Origin: Acholeplasmatales bacterium
GTDB lineage: Bacteria > Bacillota_I > Bacilli_A > Acholeplasmatales > Anaeroplasmataceae
DNA: 64,000 bases
Direction of reading: 5' to 3'
Assembly: GCA_016288855.1 (NCBI GenBank)
Contig: JAEELJ010000013.1
Coordinates: forward strand, 1 to 64,000
Shown here piece after piece: positions 9,240 to 18,416 of the stretch. The first letter of the stretch is position 1, and every line of letters starts with the position of its first letter. Both the position numbers and the translations under genes were made by a program. The notes under the pieces were generated by a model. That model was given only the letters and a program-made list of their open reading frames with translations, made no database searches and was not told the DNA's origin.

Positions 9240-10274
9240 ATGCAAGATAATAACATGACGAAAGAACAAGAAGAAAAATTAGCTAAGAAAAAAGAGGCTA
9301 AAGAAAAAAGAGATAAGTTCATAAAGGACTATAAAAGATATATTGTAGTAGGTGCAGTGTATATTGTATTTGTTGCAATTATTCTTATATTAATAATTTC
9401 ATCAATGGTTACAGGTCCAAAAAGAATAAAGGATTCTAGAGGTTGGATAAAGTATTCTTATGATGGCAAAAAAGGTGATGAAGTTGTTGTATGGGTAGAT
9501 GAAGGAACAAATCAATGTAGCTTCGAATTTGGTTCTACTGATGGTAATAAAGAAACAATTTATTATTATACTTTAGAAAAAAAGACATCTTTAACTGTTT
9601 ATACTGATGAAGCAAAATCTGATTTCTATGCTTATTTTACAATTGGTAGATTATATGATTTAACACCAGTTGCATATAAGTATTTTACTGAAGAGGTTGC
9701 TGATGTATTAGGATATGAATATAATGCTAATCATCAATTCCATGCAATTGAAGATGAAATTTCAAAAGATTATACTACAAATACAATCACTAAAACTGGC
9801 GAATTAGAAGAAGAAACTGAAGTTGAAATAGAAGTAGATGGTAATGATTACATCATTGAAACACATGACTTATCATCAAGTGAATCTTCTATTACAAATG
9901 AACAATATGTTTTCAATGAAGGCGAAACTGGTATTCCTTATTCTATGCTAAGAAATAAGAATGGTCTACATTCAGCTTATGAATATGTTGATTACAAGAG
10001 CTATAATGATATTATTACTGGTTCTAAGTATAATACAGGCGATGAATACTTCTATAATGTATGTAATGGTTATTTAGTACTATATAGCGCAAATAAGATT
10101 GACAAGAGTGAAACTTATATTGAACAAGATGGTAGTAAGACTATTGAAACAACAATTTATCGTTATTATTTAACTGATGTAACATTCTATAAGATTTTTA
10201 AATTAGAATCAGTTTCAAGTAATTATGATATCCAAAAAGTAGATTTTGTACAATTAACTACTGATGTAGCATAA
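9240..10274 (+). CDS. hypothetical membrane-anchored protein
   Basis: Charged N-terminus then one TM (YIVVGAVYIVFVAIILILIISSMV), hydrophilic exterior domain. Confidence 0.6.
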   Translation: MQDNNMTKEQEEKLAKKKEAKEKRDKFIKDYKRYIVVGAVYIVFVAIILILIISSMVTGPKRIKDSRGWIKYSYDGKKGDEVVVWVDEGTNQCSFEFGSTDGNKETIYYYTLEKKTSLTVYTDEAKSDFYAYFTIGRLYDLTPVAYKYFTEEVADVLGYEYNANHQFHAIEDEISKDYTTNTITKTGELEEETEVEIEVDGNDYIIETHDLSSSESSITNEQYVFNEGETGIPYSMLRNKNGLHSAYEYVDYKSYNDIITGSKYNTGDEYFYNVCNGYLVLYSANKIDKSETYIEQDGSKTIETTIYRYYLTDVTFYKIFKLESVSSNYDIQKVDFVQLTTDVA

Positions 10275-10284
10275 CAATAACATT

Positions 10285-10313
10285 AAAGAGTTCCATTAGG
10301 AACTCTTTTTTTA
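10285..10313 (+). terminator. intrinsic terminator
   Basis: aaagagttcc/ggaactcttt then T-run. Confidence 0.85.
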
Positions 10314-10382
10314 TTAAAAAAAGTATGTTATAATGAACATAAAGAAGACAAATGTTTAAATTTGAATAGGAGGAGAATAGTT

Positions 10383-11399
10383 ATGGATAATGAAGTTATT
10401 AATAAATTGAGTTGTTTTATAGATTTACATATTCATCTAGATGGTTCATTACCAATGGAGACTGTAAAAAAATTATTGGTTTTAAATAAAATAGAAAAGA
10501 ATTATACAGATGATGATTTAAAAAACATTTTATCAGTTCCAAGAGTCGGTGGAAATTTAAATGATTATTTAAAGAAATTTGATTTTCCTGTTAGCTTACT
10601 TCAAACACCAAAGGCAATTGAAATGGCTGTATATGATTTGAAAGAAAAGCTAAAAGAAGATGGCTTAATTTATGCTGAAATTAGATTTGCTCCTCAAAAG
10701 CATATGCAACGTGGTATGACAATTGAGCAATGTGTTAGAGCAGCAATAAGAGGACAAGAAAAATCAAGTTTAAAATCAGGATTAATACTATGTATGATGC
10801 GTGGTGATGATAACCATGACTTAAATTTAGAAACAATTGAGATTGCAAAAAAATATTTAGGACATGGTGTTTGTGGAATAGATTTAGCTGGCGCAGAAGC
10901 ACAATATCCAACTGAGAATTTTAAAGACTTATTTGATTTAGTTAAGTCTTATGTTATTCCAACAACAATTCATGCAGGGGAGGCAGCAGGACCTAGATCT
11001 GTTGATACAGCAATTTCCTTTGGTGCGAGAAGAATTGGACATGGTGTTAGATCTTTAGAGTCTACACAAACAATTAAAAGTATTAAAGATAATAATATTG
11101 CATTAGAATTATGTCCAACTTCAAATTTAAATACTGGTTTATTTGAAAATATTGAAGAATATCCATTTAAAGGATTATTAAATTACGGATTTAAAATTAC
11201 AATTAATACTGATAATACAACAGTATCTAATACAAGTATTAGAAGAGAATTTAGAATTCTTAATAATGCATTTAATCTAAATACTATTATGGTTAAGAAT
11301 TTAATAATGAATTCAGTACGTGCATCATTTGCTCAACCAAATATTAGAGTATTTTGTGAATCTGAAATAGAAAGACAATTTAAAGAATTGAATTTATAA
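10383..11399 (+). CDS. add: adenosine deaminase
   Basis: DLHIHLDGSLPMETV...TTIHAGEAAGP...RIGHGVRS...NTDNTTVS. Confidence 0.93.
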   Translation: MDNEVINKLSCFIDLHIHLDGSLPMETVKKLLVLNKIEKNYTDDDLKNILSVPRVGGNLNDYLKKFDFPVSLLQTPKAIEMAVYDLKEKLKEDGLIYAEIRFAPQKHMQRGMTIEQCVRAAIRGQEKSSLKSGLILCMMRGDDNHDLNLETIEIAKKYLGHGVCGIDLAGAEAQYPTENFKDLFDLVKSYVIPTTIHAGEAAGPRSVDTAISFGARRIGHGVRSLESTQTIKSIKDNNIALELCPTSNLNTGLFENIEEYPFKGLLNYGFKITINTDNTTVSNTSIRREFRILNNAFNLNTIMVKNLIMNSVRASFAQPNIRVFCESEIERQFKELNL

Positions 11400-11405
11400 T
11401 AAAAT

Positions 11406-11433
11406 ATGACCCTAAAGTTTAGGGTCATTTTTG
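11406..11433 (+). terminator. hairpin/terminator directly upstream of the next gene
   Basis: atgaccctaaa/tttagggtcat then ttttt. Confidence 0.65.
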
Positions 11434-11447
11434 TAAAAGGAGTATAT

Positions 11448-12236
11448 ATGGTTACTATAAGGAATATTTCAATTGATGATACTAATATTAGATATATTAG
11501 ATTTGGTACTGGTTTAAAAAATTTAATAATAATACCTGGACTATATATATTTGATATAATGAATTCAAAAGATTTTATTGAAGCAGCATTTAGAAGCTTT
11601 GAGGATGAATATACAATATATTTATTTGAAAGAAGAGTAAATATTCCAAATAATTTCTCAATATTAGATTATGCGGATGATTTATATAAATGCATTAATT
11701 ATTTTAGTTTAGATAATATATATCTTTTTGGTGCATCATTAGGTGGTATAATATCAGAAATTATAGGATATAAATATCCTAAAAATATAAAAAAGATTAT
11801 ACTTGCAGGAACTACATCATATGTAGATGATAATGCAAAGGATTTCTTTAATAAATTAATAGACCTTGCAACAAATAATAAAATTGAAGATTTATTAAAT
11901 TTATTCTTAGATAAGCTTTATACAAAAGAATATGCTGATAGTATAAGAACCTCAATTTTAAATCTTAAAAATACAATTACAAGCATTGAATTAACTCATT
12001 TCATTAAAACAGCAAATATGCTATTATCTATTGATATTAGAGAATATATTTCTAATATAAAACCAGAACTTTTCATCTTTGGTGCAAAGGGAGATGAAAT
12101 ATTTGGTGAAAATGCAATTAATGAGATACTAAAATATATAAAGTGTGATACATTTATATACGAGGGTTCTTGTCATGCATTTTATGATGTGGAATCTGAT
12201 TTTAGAACTAGATTAAGGAAAGAGCTTAATAAATAA
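11448..12236 (+). CDS. alpha/beta hydrolase
   Basis: IYLFGASLGGIISEIIGYKYP nucleophile-elbow-like; SD ggag before ATG 11448. Confidence 0.75.
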   Translation: MVTIRNISIDDTNIRYIRFGTGLKNLIIIPGLYIFDIMNSKDFIEAAFRSFEDEYTIYLFERRVNIPNNFSILDYADDLYKCINYFSLDNIYLFGASLGGIISEIIGYKYPKNIKKIILAGTTSYVDDNAKDFFNKLIDLATNNKIEDLLNLFLDKLYTKEYADSIRTSILNLKNTITSIELTHFIKTANMLLSIDIREYISNIKPELFIFGAKGDEIFGENAINEILKYIKCDTFIYEGSCHAFYDVESDFRTRLRKELNK

Positions 12237-12238
12237 TT

Positions 12239-12910
12239 ATGATTAGAAAAGATTTCTTACCACACCATGAAGAATTACAAGTTATACAAGATGATGATAT
12301 GTTTTTAATAAATTCTGATACTATGGTATTAGGTGAATTTATTGATTTAAAGCATAAGGATAATGTATGTGACTTTGGTACTAACCAAGGCGCATTACTA
12401 TTATATGCATCTTTATTTAAACCTAAAATGATGACTGGTATTGATATTAATGAAAAAGCATTAGAGCTTGCCAAAAAGAATATGGAATTAAATAATATTA
12501 GTAATGTTAGATTACTAAAAAGAGATATTAAAACATATAAAGAAGAAATTCCTTATGATGTTATAATATGTAATCCTCCATATTTTAAAACAAAAGAAGA
12601 TAATATGGCAGATAATTCATATAAGAATTTAGCTAAGCATGAGCAATCATTAACATTAGATATATTAGTTAAATCAATTTCTAGGAATCTAAGAGATTCA
12701 GGGGTATTATATTTCCTACATATCTCTCCAAGATTAGATGAAGTATTAGAGGAATTAAAAAAGAATAATTTAATACCTAAGGTAATACAATTCGTTTTTG
12801 ATAAGAATAAAGAAAACTCTAATGTTTTTATGGTTAAATGTGTTAAGAATGCTAAAGAAGGAATGAATGTTATAAAACCAATAATTTTAGATAGAGAATC
12901 AAGGGTTTAA
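12239..12910 (+). CDS. tRNA1(Val) A37 N6-methyltransferase-like protein
   Basis: Rossmann methyltransferase with CNPPYFK motif. Confidence 0.75.
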   Translation: MIRKDFLPHHEELQVIQDDDMFLINSDTMVLGEFIDLKHKDNVCDFGTNQGALLLYASLFKPKMMTGIDINEKALELAKKNMELNNISNVRLLKRDIKTYKEEIPYDVIICNPPYFKTKEDNMADNSYKNLAKHEQSLTLDILVKSISRNLRDSGVLYFLHISPRLDEVLEELKKNNLIPKVIQFVFDKNKENSNVFMVKCVKNAKEGMNVIKPIILDRESRV

Positions 12911-12926
12911 TATCCTTGATTTTTTT
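12897..12926 (+). terminator. intrinsic terminator
   Basis: aatcaagg/ccttgatt then T7. Confidence 0.8.
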
Positions 12927-12966
12927 ATCTTTTTTTATGTTATAATAATCTTAAGGGAGATAAATT

Positions 12967-13131
12967 ATGCCTAATTCGAAGAAGAAATCATTACTGATAA
13001 GTTTTTTAATAATTTCAATAATTTTATTAAGTGTTTTTACACTTGAAATGTTATTTGGTTTAATTTGGGCTTTTATAGGTCTAATGGTTATGTTATTTTC
13101 TATATTTTTATTTGTTTTCTTTAAGAAATAG
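12967..13131 (+). CDS. 54-aa small membrane protein (absent from supplied ORF track)
   Basis: MPNSKKKSLLISFLIISIILLSVFTLEMLFGLIWAFIGLMVMLFSIFLFVFFKK*; SD aaggga, own promoter-like TATAAT upstream. Confidence 0.6.
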   Translation: MPNSKKKSLLISFLIISIILLSVFTLEMLFGLIWAFIGLMVMLFSIFLFVFFKK

Positions 13132-13133
13132 TA

Positions 13134-13162
13134 TTGCTTTTGATTTCATTAAGTGTTAAAAT
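13134..13162 (+). promoter_or_regulatory. promoter for que operon (TTGCTT-17-TAAAAT)
   Basis: Hexamers 13134-13139 and 13157-13162 just upstream of the riboswitch. Confidence 0.55.
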
Positions 13163-13181
13163 AGGCAAGAATTTTTAATAA

Positions 13182-13222
13182 GACAGTTCGTTTGTACCAT
13201 CCTGTCTTTAAACAAAACCAGG
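13182..13222 (+). ncRNA. class I preQ1 riboswitch aptamer
   Basis: GACAG ttcgtttgtaccatc CTGTC tttaaacaaaaccagg: P1 hairpin with C-rich loop and A-rich tail, upstream of the queD operon. Confidence 0.85.
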
Positions 13223-13249
13223 GCTATTAATTATAAAAAGCTTTTTGAT

Positions 13250-13273
13250 GGGACAAAATTGTCCCGTTTTTTT
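13250..13273 (+). terminator. riboswitch expression-platform terminator
   Basis: GGGACAA/TTGTCCC hairpin then G + T7. Confidence 0.85.
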
Positions 13274-13304
13274 ATTTAATAGTCCTAAAAATGGAGGAAT
13301 TATT

Positions 13305-13703
13305 ATGTATATTGTTTCATCTGAATCAGCATTTGATGCAGCACATTTTTTAACAAATTATGAAGGTAAGTGCAAGAATATCCATGGACATAGATGGAGA
13401 ATTGTTGCCGAAGTAAAAGGTGAATTAAATAATGGAATGCTTATAGATTTTGGTATTTTAAAGAAGGATTTAAAGGATTTATGTGATTATTTTGATCACT
13501 CATTTATTGTAGAAAAGAATTCTTTAAAGGATGAATTATTAAATATGCTAAAAGAGCAATTCCTAATTCGTGAGGTTTCATTCCGTACAACTGCAGAAAA
13601 TTTCTCTAAGTATTTTTTTGAATCATTACAAAAGAAAGGATATGATGTTGTTTCAGTTTCAGTATATGAAACTCCAACAAATAAGGCTGAATATAGAATA
13701 TGA
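13305..13703 (+). CDS. queD: 6-carboxytetrahydropterin synthase
   Basis: AFDAAHFLTNYEGKCKNIHGHRWRI; start corrected to ATG 13305 (upstream ORF start lies in the terminator). Confidence 0.9.
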   Translation: MYIVSSESAFDAAHFLTNYEGKCKNIHGHRWRIVAEVKGELNNGMLIDFGILKKDLKDLCDYFDHSFIVEKNSLKDELLNMLKEQFLIREVSFRTTAENFSKYFFESLQKKGYDVVSVSVYETPTNKAEYRI

Positions 13704-14350
13704 AAGTAATAGAAAAGTTTTTATCAATAAATGGTGAAGGACTTAGGAGTGGTGAGCTTGCAGTATTTATTAGATTTCAAGGCTGTAACCTACGTTGCCC
13801 ATATTGTGATACAAAATATTCATATATTAACCCTAAATATCAAGAATTAGAAGTAGAAGAAATTATTGATTATATAAAATCCACTAATGTATACAATGTT
13901 ACTTTAACTGGTGGTGAGCCTTTAATTCAGCCAGACGTTGATAAATTAATTAATGAATTATCTAATCTTGGTTATAGAGTTGAGCTTGAAACAAATGGTT
14001 CAGTAGATATTTCTAAATATGTTGGATTAAATGGTGTTTCTTTTACTCTTGATTACAAAGGACCTTCATCTTTAATGGAAGATAAAATGAATTTAGAAAA
14101 CTATAAATATTTAGGAAAAAATGATGTAGTTAAATTCGTATGTGGTTCTGATCTTGATTTATTAAAAGCAAAAGAAATCATTTTAAAATATCATTTAAAT
14201 GAATATACAAATCCATTCATTTCTCCTATGTTTGGTGAAATTGAATTAGAAAAAATAGTGGATTTTATGAAGGATAATAATCTTAATGGTGTAAGATTAC
14301 AGCTACAAATTCATAAGATTATTTGGGATAAGGATAAAAGAGGTGTATAA
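13700..14350 (+). CDS. queE: 7-carboxy-7-deazaguanine synthase (radical SAM)
   Basis: [29 protein letters not shown]. Confidence 0.93.
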   Translation: MKVIEKFLSINGEGLRSGELAVFIRFQGCNLRCPYCDTKYSYINPKYQELEVEEIIDYIKSTNVYNVTLTGGEPLIQPDVDKLINELSNLGYRVELETNGSVDISKYVGLNGVSFTLDYKGPSSLMEDKMNLENYKYLGKNDVVKFVCGSDLDLLKAKEIILKYHLNEYTNPFISPMFGEIELEKIVDFMKDNNLNGVRLQLQIHKIIWDKDKRGV

Positions 14351-14351
14351 G

Positions 14352-14900
14352 ATGGTTGATAAGAATAAACTAGAGCACGCTTTTAAAGAAATTTTAGAGG
14401 CTTTGGGTGATAATCCAGAAAGAGAAGGATTAATTGATACTCCAAAGCGTGCTGCAGCTATGTATATGGAAATGTTTATAGGAATGAATTATACAAATGA
14501 TGAAATAATAGATATGTATAATAAAACATTTGATGAGGATTATCTAACTGATTCAAAGAATTTAGTTATCATTAAGGATATAGATATATTCTCTTTTTGT
14601 GAGCATCATATTGCGTTAATGTATGATATGACATGTGATATTGCATATATTCCAAATGGTAAGGTTATTGGATTATCAAAGCTTGCAAGAATTGCTGACA
14701 TGGTTTCTAGAAGATTACAGCTTCAGGAACGTATTACAAATGATGTCTTATATGTTGTAAAGGGCATTACTGGTTCTAATGATGTTGCAGTAAGAATCAG
14801 AGGATCACATTCTTGTGTTACTGCAAGAGGTATTAAAAAGAAGAGTAGAACAGAAACTTTTTCTACAACTGGTTCTTTAACTAGGGAGGTATTTAACTAA
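14352..14900 (+). CDS. folE: GTP cyclohydrolase I
   Basis: [15 protein letters not shown]...RLQLQERIT...[12 protein letters not shown]. Confidence 0.95.
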   Translation: MVDKNKLEHAFKEILEALGDNPEREGLIDTPKRAAAMYMEMFIGMNYTNDEIIDMYNKTFDEDYLTDSKNLVIIKDIDIFSFCEHHIALMYDMTCDIAYIPNGKVIGLSKLARIADMVSRRLQLQERITNDVLYVVKGITGSNDVAVRIRGSHSCVTARGIKKKSRTETFSTTGSLTREVFN

Positions 14901-15589
14901 TGAAATGCTTAGTTTTATCATCAGGTGGATTAGATTCAACAGTTGCATTAGCACTTGCTGTATCTAAATATGGTAAGGAAAATGTTGTTGCATTATCCAT
15001 ATCTTATGGTCAAAAACATGATAAGGAAATTAAAGCATCAATAGATGTTTGTAATTATTATGGTGTTGAACATTTATTCTTAGATTTAGCAAAAATATTC
15101 CAATATTCAAATTGCTCATTATTAAAGGGGAGTACAGAGGATGTACCAATGGAATCATATGAAGAGCAATTAAAAGAAACTAATGGTAGTCCTGTATCGA
15201 CATATGTACCATTTAGAAATGGTCTATTTTTATCAAGTGCTGCATCAATTGCATTATCTAAGGGATGTAATATTATTTATTACGGAGCACATAAGGATGA
15301 TGCTGCAGGTAACGCATATCCAGATTGCTCTAAGGATTTTACTGATTCTATGGCAAAGGCTATTTATCTAGGTTCTGGTAATGAGCTTAAGGTTGAAGGA
15401 CCTTTTGTTGAAATGAATAAGGCTGGAATTGTAAAATTAGGTCATGAGCTTAATGTACCATTTGAATTAACATGGAGCTGCTATAATGGTAGTGAATGTG
15501 CATGTGGTAAGTGTGGTACATGTATTGATAGAATAAATGCATTTAAATTAAATGGATTAAAAGATCCAATTAAGTATGAGGTGGAATAA
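14900..15589 (+). CDS. queC: 7-cyano-7-deazaguanine synthase
   Basis: [17 protein letters not shown]; CysX9CxxCxxC-type C-terminus ([15 protein letters not shown]). Confidence 0.95.
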   Translation: MKCLVLSSGGLDSTVALALAVSKYGKENVVALSISYGQKHDKEIKASIDVCNYYGVEHLFLDLAKIFQYSNCSLLKGSTEDVPMESYEEQLKETNGSPVSTYVPFRNGLFLSSAASIALSKGCNIIYYGAHKDDAAGNAYPDCSKDFTDSMAKAIYLGSGNELKVEGPFVEMNKAGIVKLGHELNVPFELTWSCYNGSECACGKCGTCIDRINAFKLNGLKDPIKYEVE

Positions 15590-16071
15590 TGAGAGAAGAG
15601 GAAAATTTAACATTACTTGGAAATAAAAATGTAAAATATGATTTCGATTATAATCCAAATCTTTTAGAAACATTTATTAATAAGCATCAGGATAATGATT
15701 ATTTTGTTAAATTCAACTGTCCTGAATTTACATCATTATGTCCAATTACAGGACAACCTGATTTTGCAACAATATATATTTCATATGTACCTGATGTTAA
15801 AATGGTTGAATCTAAATCATTAAAATTATATTTATTCTCTTTTAGAAATCATGGTGATTTCCATGAGGATTGCGTTAATATCATAATGAAGGATTTAATT
15901 AAGCTTATGGATCCAAGATATATTGAAGTATGGGGCAAATTCTTACCAAGAGGTGGTATTTCTATTGACCCATATTGCAACTATGGTCGTAAGGGCACTA
16001 AGTTTGAAAAAATGGCAGAACAAAGATTATTAATGCATGATTTATATCCTGAAAAAGTAGATAATAGATAA
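15589..16071 (+). CDS. queF: NADPH-dependent 7-cyano-7-deazaguanine reductase
   Basis: [19 protein letters not shown]...[24 protein letters not shown]. Confidence 0.95.
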   Translation: MREEENLTLLGNKNVKYDFDYNPNLLETFINKHQDNDYFVKFNCPEFTSLCPITGQPDFATIYISYVPDVKMVESKSLKLYLFSFRNHGDFHEDCVNIIMKDLIKLMDPRYIEVWGKFLPRGGISIDPYCNYGRKGTKFEKMAEQRLLMHDLYPEKVDNR

Positions 16072-16090
16072 TTTATTTAATTATATAATT

Positions 16091-16148
16091 AAAAAATCCC
16101 TTAAATATGTTATAATAAATCTAGTTTGTTATGTTAAGGGGTTTTTTT
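16091..16148 (+). promoter_or_regulatory. composite terminator hairpin / promoter -10 in loop / SD in 3' arm
   Basis: AAAAAATCCCTTAA (16091-16104) pairs with TTAAGGGGTTTTTT (16134-16147); TATAAT 16111-16116 in loop; ATG at 16149. Confidence 0.65.
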
Positions 16149-18314
16149 ATGCAATCTTGTTTAGTAAATACAAATGAATTCACAAATGCCAAGGTATCTA
16201 AGATTCTTTGGAAAATATTTCCGTATTTTATAATACTTATTGCATCATGTATTGCAGGAGTATTATTATTCTATGAAGGAACACCTTCAGGAGATGATAT
16301 TGGTTTCCATTATGCTAATATTTATTATATGTTTATAGCTATAAAAAATAAGGAATCATTATTAATCCTAAGCGAAACATTTGGTGGAATAGGCTATGCC
16401 AAGGGAATGTTTTATTCACCTTTATCACACACAAGTGTTGCCCTAACAGGTGTATTATTAGAACCATTTGGCATTTCATTAATGCAATCATTTAAATTAA
16501 TTATTTTCATGACTTTATTCTTATCTGGAGTTTTTATGTATAGATTAAGTATGCATATAACTGAAGGAAAGAAGATGTCATCTATAGTTGTTGCAGTATT
16601 ATTTGTAATAATGCCATATAGATTATTTAACTATTTTGCAAGATTCGCTTTCGCAGAAGGCTTTGCAATATTATTCTTACCATTATTCTTTATGGGCTTA
16701 TATGATTTTACTCATGTTAAGGATGATGAGGATCCAAGTCAATTAATATTCTTAGAGATTATATTTGGCGCAATAGGATTATATCTTTCACATAATATCA
16801 CAGGCTTATTTGGATTCTTATTTGGTATTTTATTTGTTTTATGCTATATTGATAAAATTATTAAAAAATTCTTTAAAGATAAGAGATATTTAATTGCAAC
16901 TATAATAACTATATGTTTAATATTTGGTTTATTATCTTTATCCTTAGTAAGAACATTAACTGCCTTAAATACAGGTATATATAATGTATCTAATACTGAT
17001 AGAATGTGGACTAATTATTCACATGTTGCAAATGATACATCAAGAAGTGCTATATATACTGGATTTGTTAATATGGATTGGTTAAGAAGCAATAATATAT
17101 CTATTTCTGATGTGTTAATTTCTTTTGTTTCTTATTTAATCTCTGTAACCTTATATATTTTAGCAAATTTTTTATTATCTAAGGTTGATTATAAAAAGTT
17201 CAAATGGTTTGCACCATTAATTGCTTTAGTATTCTATGTATTAATATCTTTCGCATTTAATCAAAGAATTGAATTTATTTATTCAATGGTTATAACTGCA
17301 TCACTTGTAACATTTATTTCTTACGCAAGATTATTTATGAAAGAAGATAATCATCCTGGTGCTATTTATAAGGATAGATTCTTATATGTTTCTATTGGAT
17401 TATTAGTATTTGCATTATTACTATTAACTCAAGCTCAAGCTTGGAAAATTATGCCAGAAATATTCTATACAGCACAATTTGCTTGGAGAATTAATTCTAT
17501 TATTTCTATATTAGTTCCTATGCTTTTAGCTTTTGTTTTAAAATATTATGCAAAAGAATTATTAGTTTTATCTGCATGTGTAATTGGTATTATTCCTTTA
17601 TATACTCAAGTTACAATTGAAAAGAGAATCACATATGAATATGTAAAAAATCAAGAAAAACAAAATGGTTCATATGATTACAATAGTAAAAATTCATCAT
17701 GGAGAATGAATATTGATGGCGAATTAAATGATTGGTATTATTACCAAGTAGGATTCAACATGGAATATTTCCCATACCTATATGGATATTTCAATGATGG
17801 ATATTCACCTAAATATAGTAATTCATTATATGATTTTGTATGGTGGAGTGTTGGTACACACTATACTGGATATATCGGTAATTATTCAAAGGCAGAAGGA
17901 AGAAGTGCTGTATTAACTGGTAGTGCAACAGTTGATACGGATACATTAGTTTATAATGCACCAACAACTTCATTTGATGTAACAGTTACTGAGGTTGATC
18001 CTGAAACTAATACAGCAATTATTCAGGTTGCAGTTATTTATTATCCTGGTTATTATGTAACAATTACTAATAAGGATACAGGAGAAGTTACTAAAACTAA
18101 GCCTTATAATCCTGAAGAGGTTGATTATTTATTAGCAGTAGAATTAACTGAAGGAAATTATTCAGTAGTATTTAATTATGAAGGTACTCCTTTAATGAAA
18201 TTATCTACAGTAGTATATTATTTATCTATTGTTAGTGTATTTGGATGCTTATTAATTGATACAATGTATATGATGAATAAGAAGAAAAAAGAAGGAATTA
18301 TTTTAAAATATTAA
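16149..18314 (+). CDS. large polytopic membrane protein (YfhO / PTPS_related-like, GT-C-like)
   Basis: Many TM segments, C-terminal extracellular beta-rich domain and last TM. Confidence 0.5.
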   Translation: MQSCLVNTNEFTNAKVSKILWKIFPYFIILIASCIAGVLLFYEGTPSGDDIGFHYANIYYMFIAIKNKESLLILSETFGGIGYAKGMFYSPLSHTSVALTGVLLEPFGISLMQSFKLIIFMTLFLSGVFMYRLSMHITEGKKMSSIVVAVLFVIMPYRLFNYFARFAFAEGFAILFLPLFFMGLYDFTHVKDDEDPSQLIFLEIIFGAIGLYLSHNITGLFGFLFGILFVLCYIDKIIKKFFKDKRYLIATIITICLIFGLLSLSLVRTLTALNTGIYNVSNTDRMWTNYSHVANDTSRSAIYTGFVNMDWLRSNNISISDVLISFVSYLISVTLYILANFLLSKVDYKKFKWFAPLIALVFYVLISFAFNQRIEFIYSMVITASLVTFISYARLFMKEDNHPGAIYKDRFLYVSIGLLVFALLLLTQAQAWKIMPEIFYTAQFAWRINSIISILVPMLLAFVLKYYAKELLVLSACVIGIIPLYTQVTIEKRITYEYVKNQEKQNGSYDYNSKNSSWRMNIDGELNDWYYYQVGFNMEYFPYLYGYFNDGYSPKYSNSLYDFVWWSVGTHYTGYIGNYSKAEGRSAVLTGSATVDTDTLVYNAPTTSFDVTVTEVDPETNTAIIQVAVIYYPGYYVTITNKDTGEVTKTKPYNPEEVDYLLAVELTEGNYSVVFNYEGTPLMKLSTVVYYLSIVSVFGCLLIDTMYMMNKKKKEGIILKY

Positions 18315-18321
18315 TTTAAAA

Positions 18322-18355
18322 GTGTTAGAGGCAATTATGCTTCTAACATTTTTTT
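18322..18355 (+). terminator. intrinsic terminator
   Basis: gtgttagaggc...gcttctaacatt + T7. Confidence 0.8.
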
Positions 18356-18416
18356 ATATATCAAAATATATAAAATGTGATATAATCATATTAAAATTTG
18401 TATATGGGGTATTAAT

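Noticed and set aside
15183-15371. Plus-strand ORF within queC
   Set aside because: Alternate-frame shadow of queC; same for 35341..35532 in leuC and 49900..50127 in chrA.
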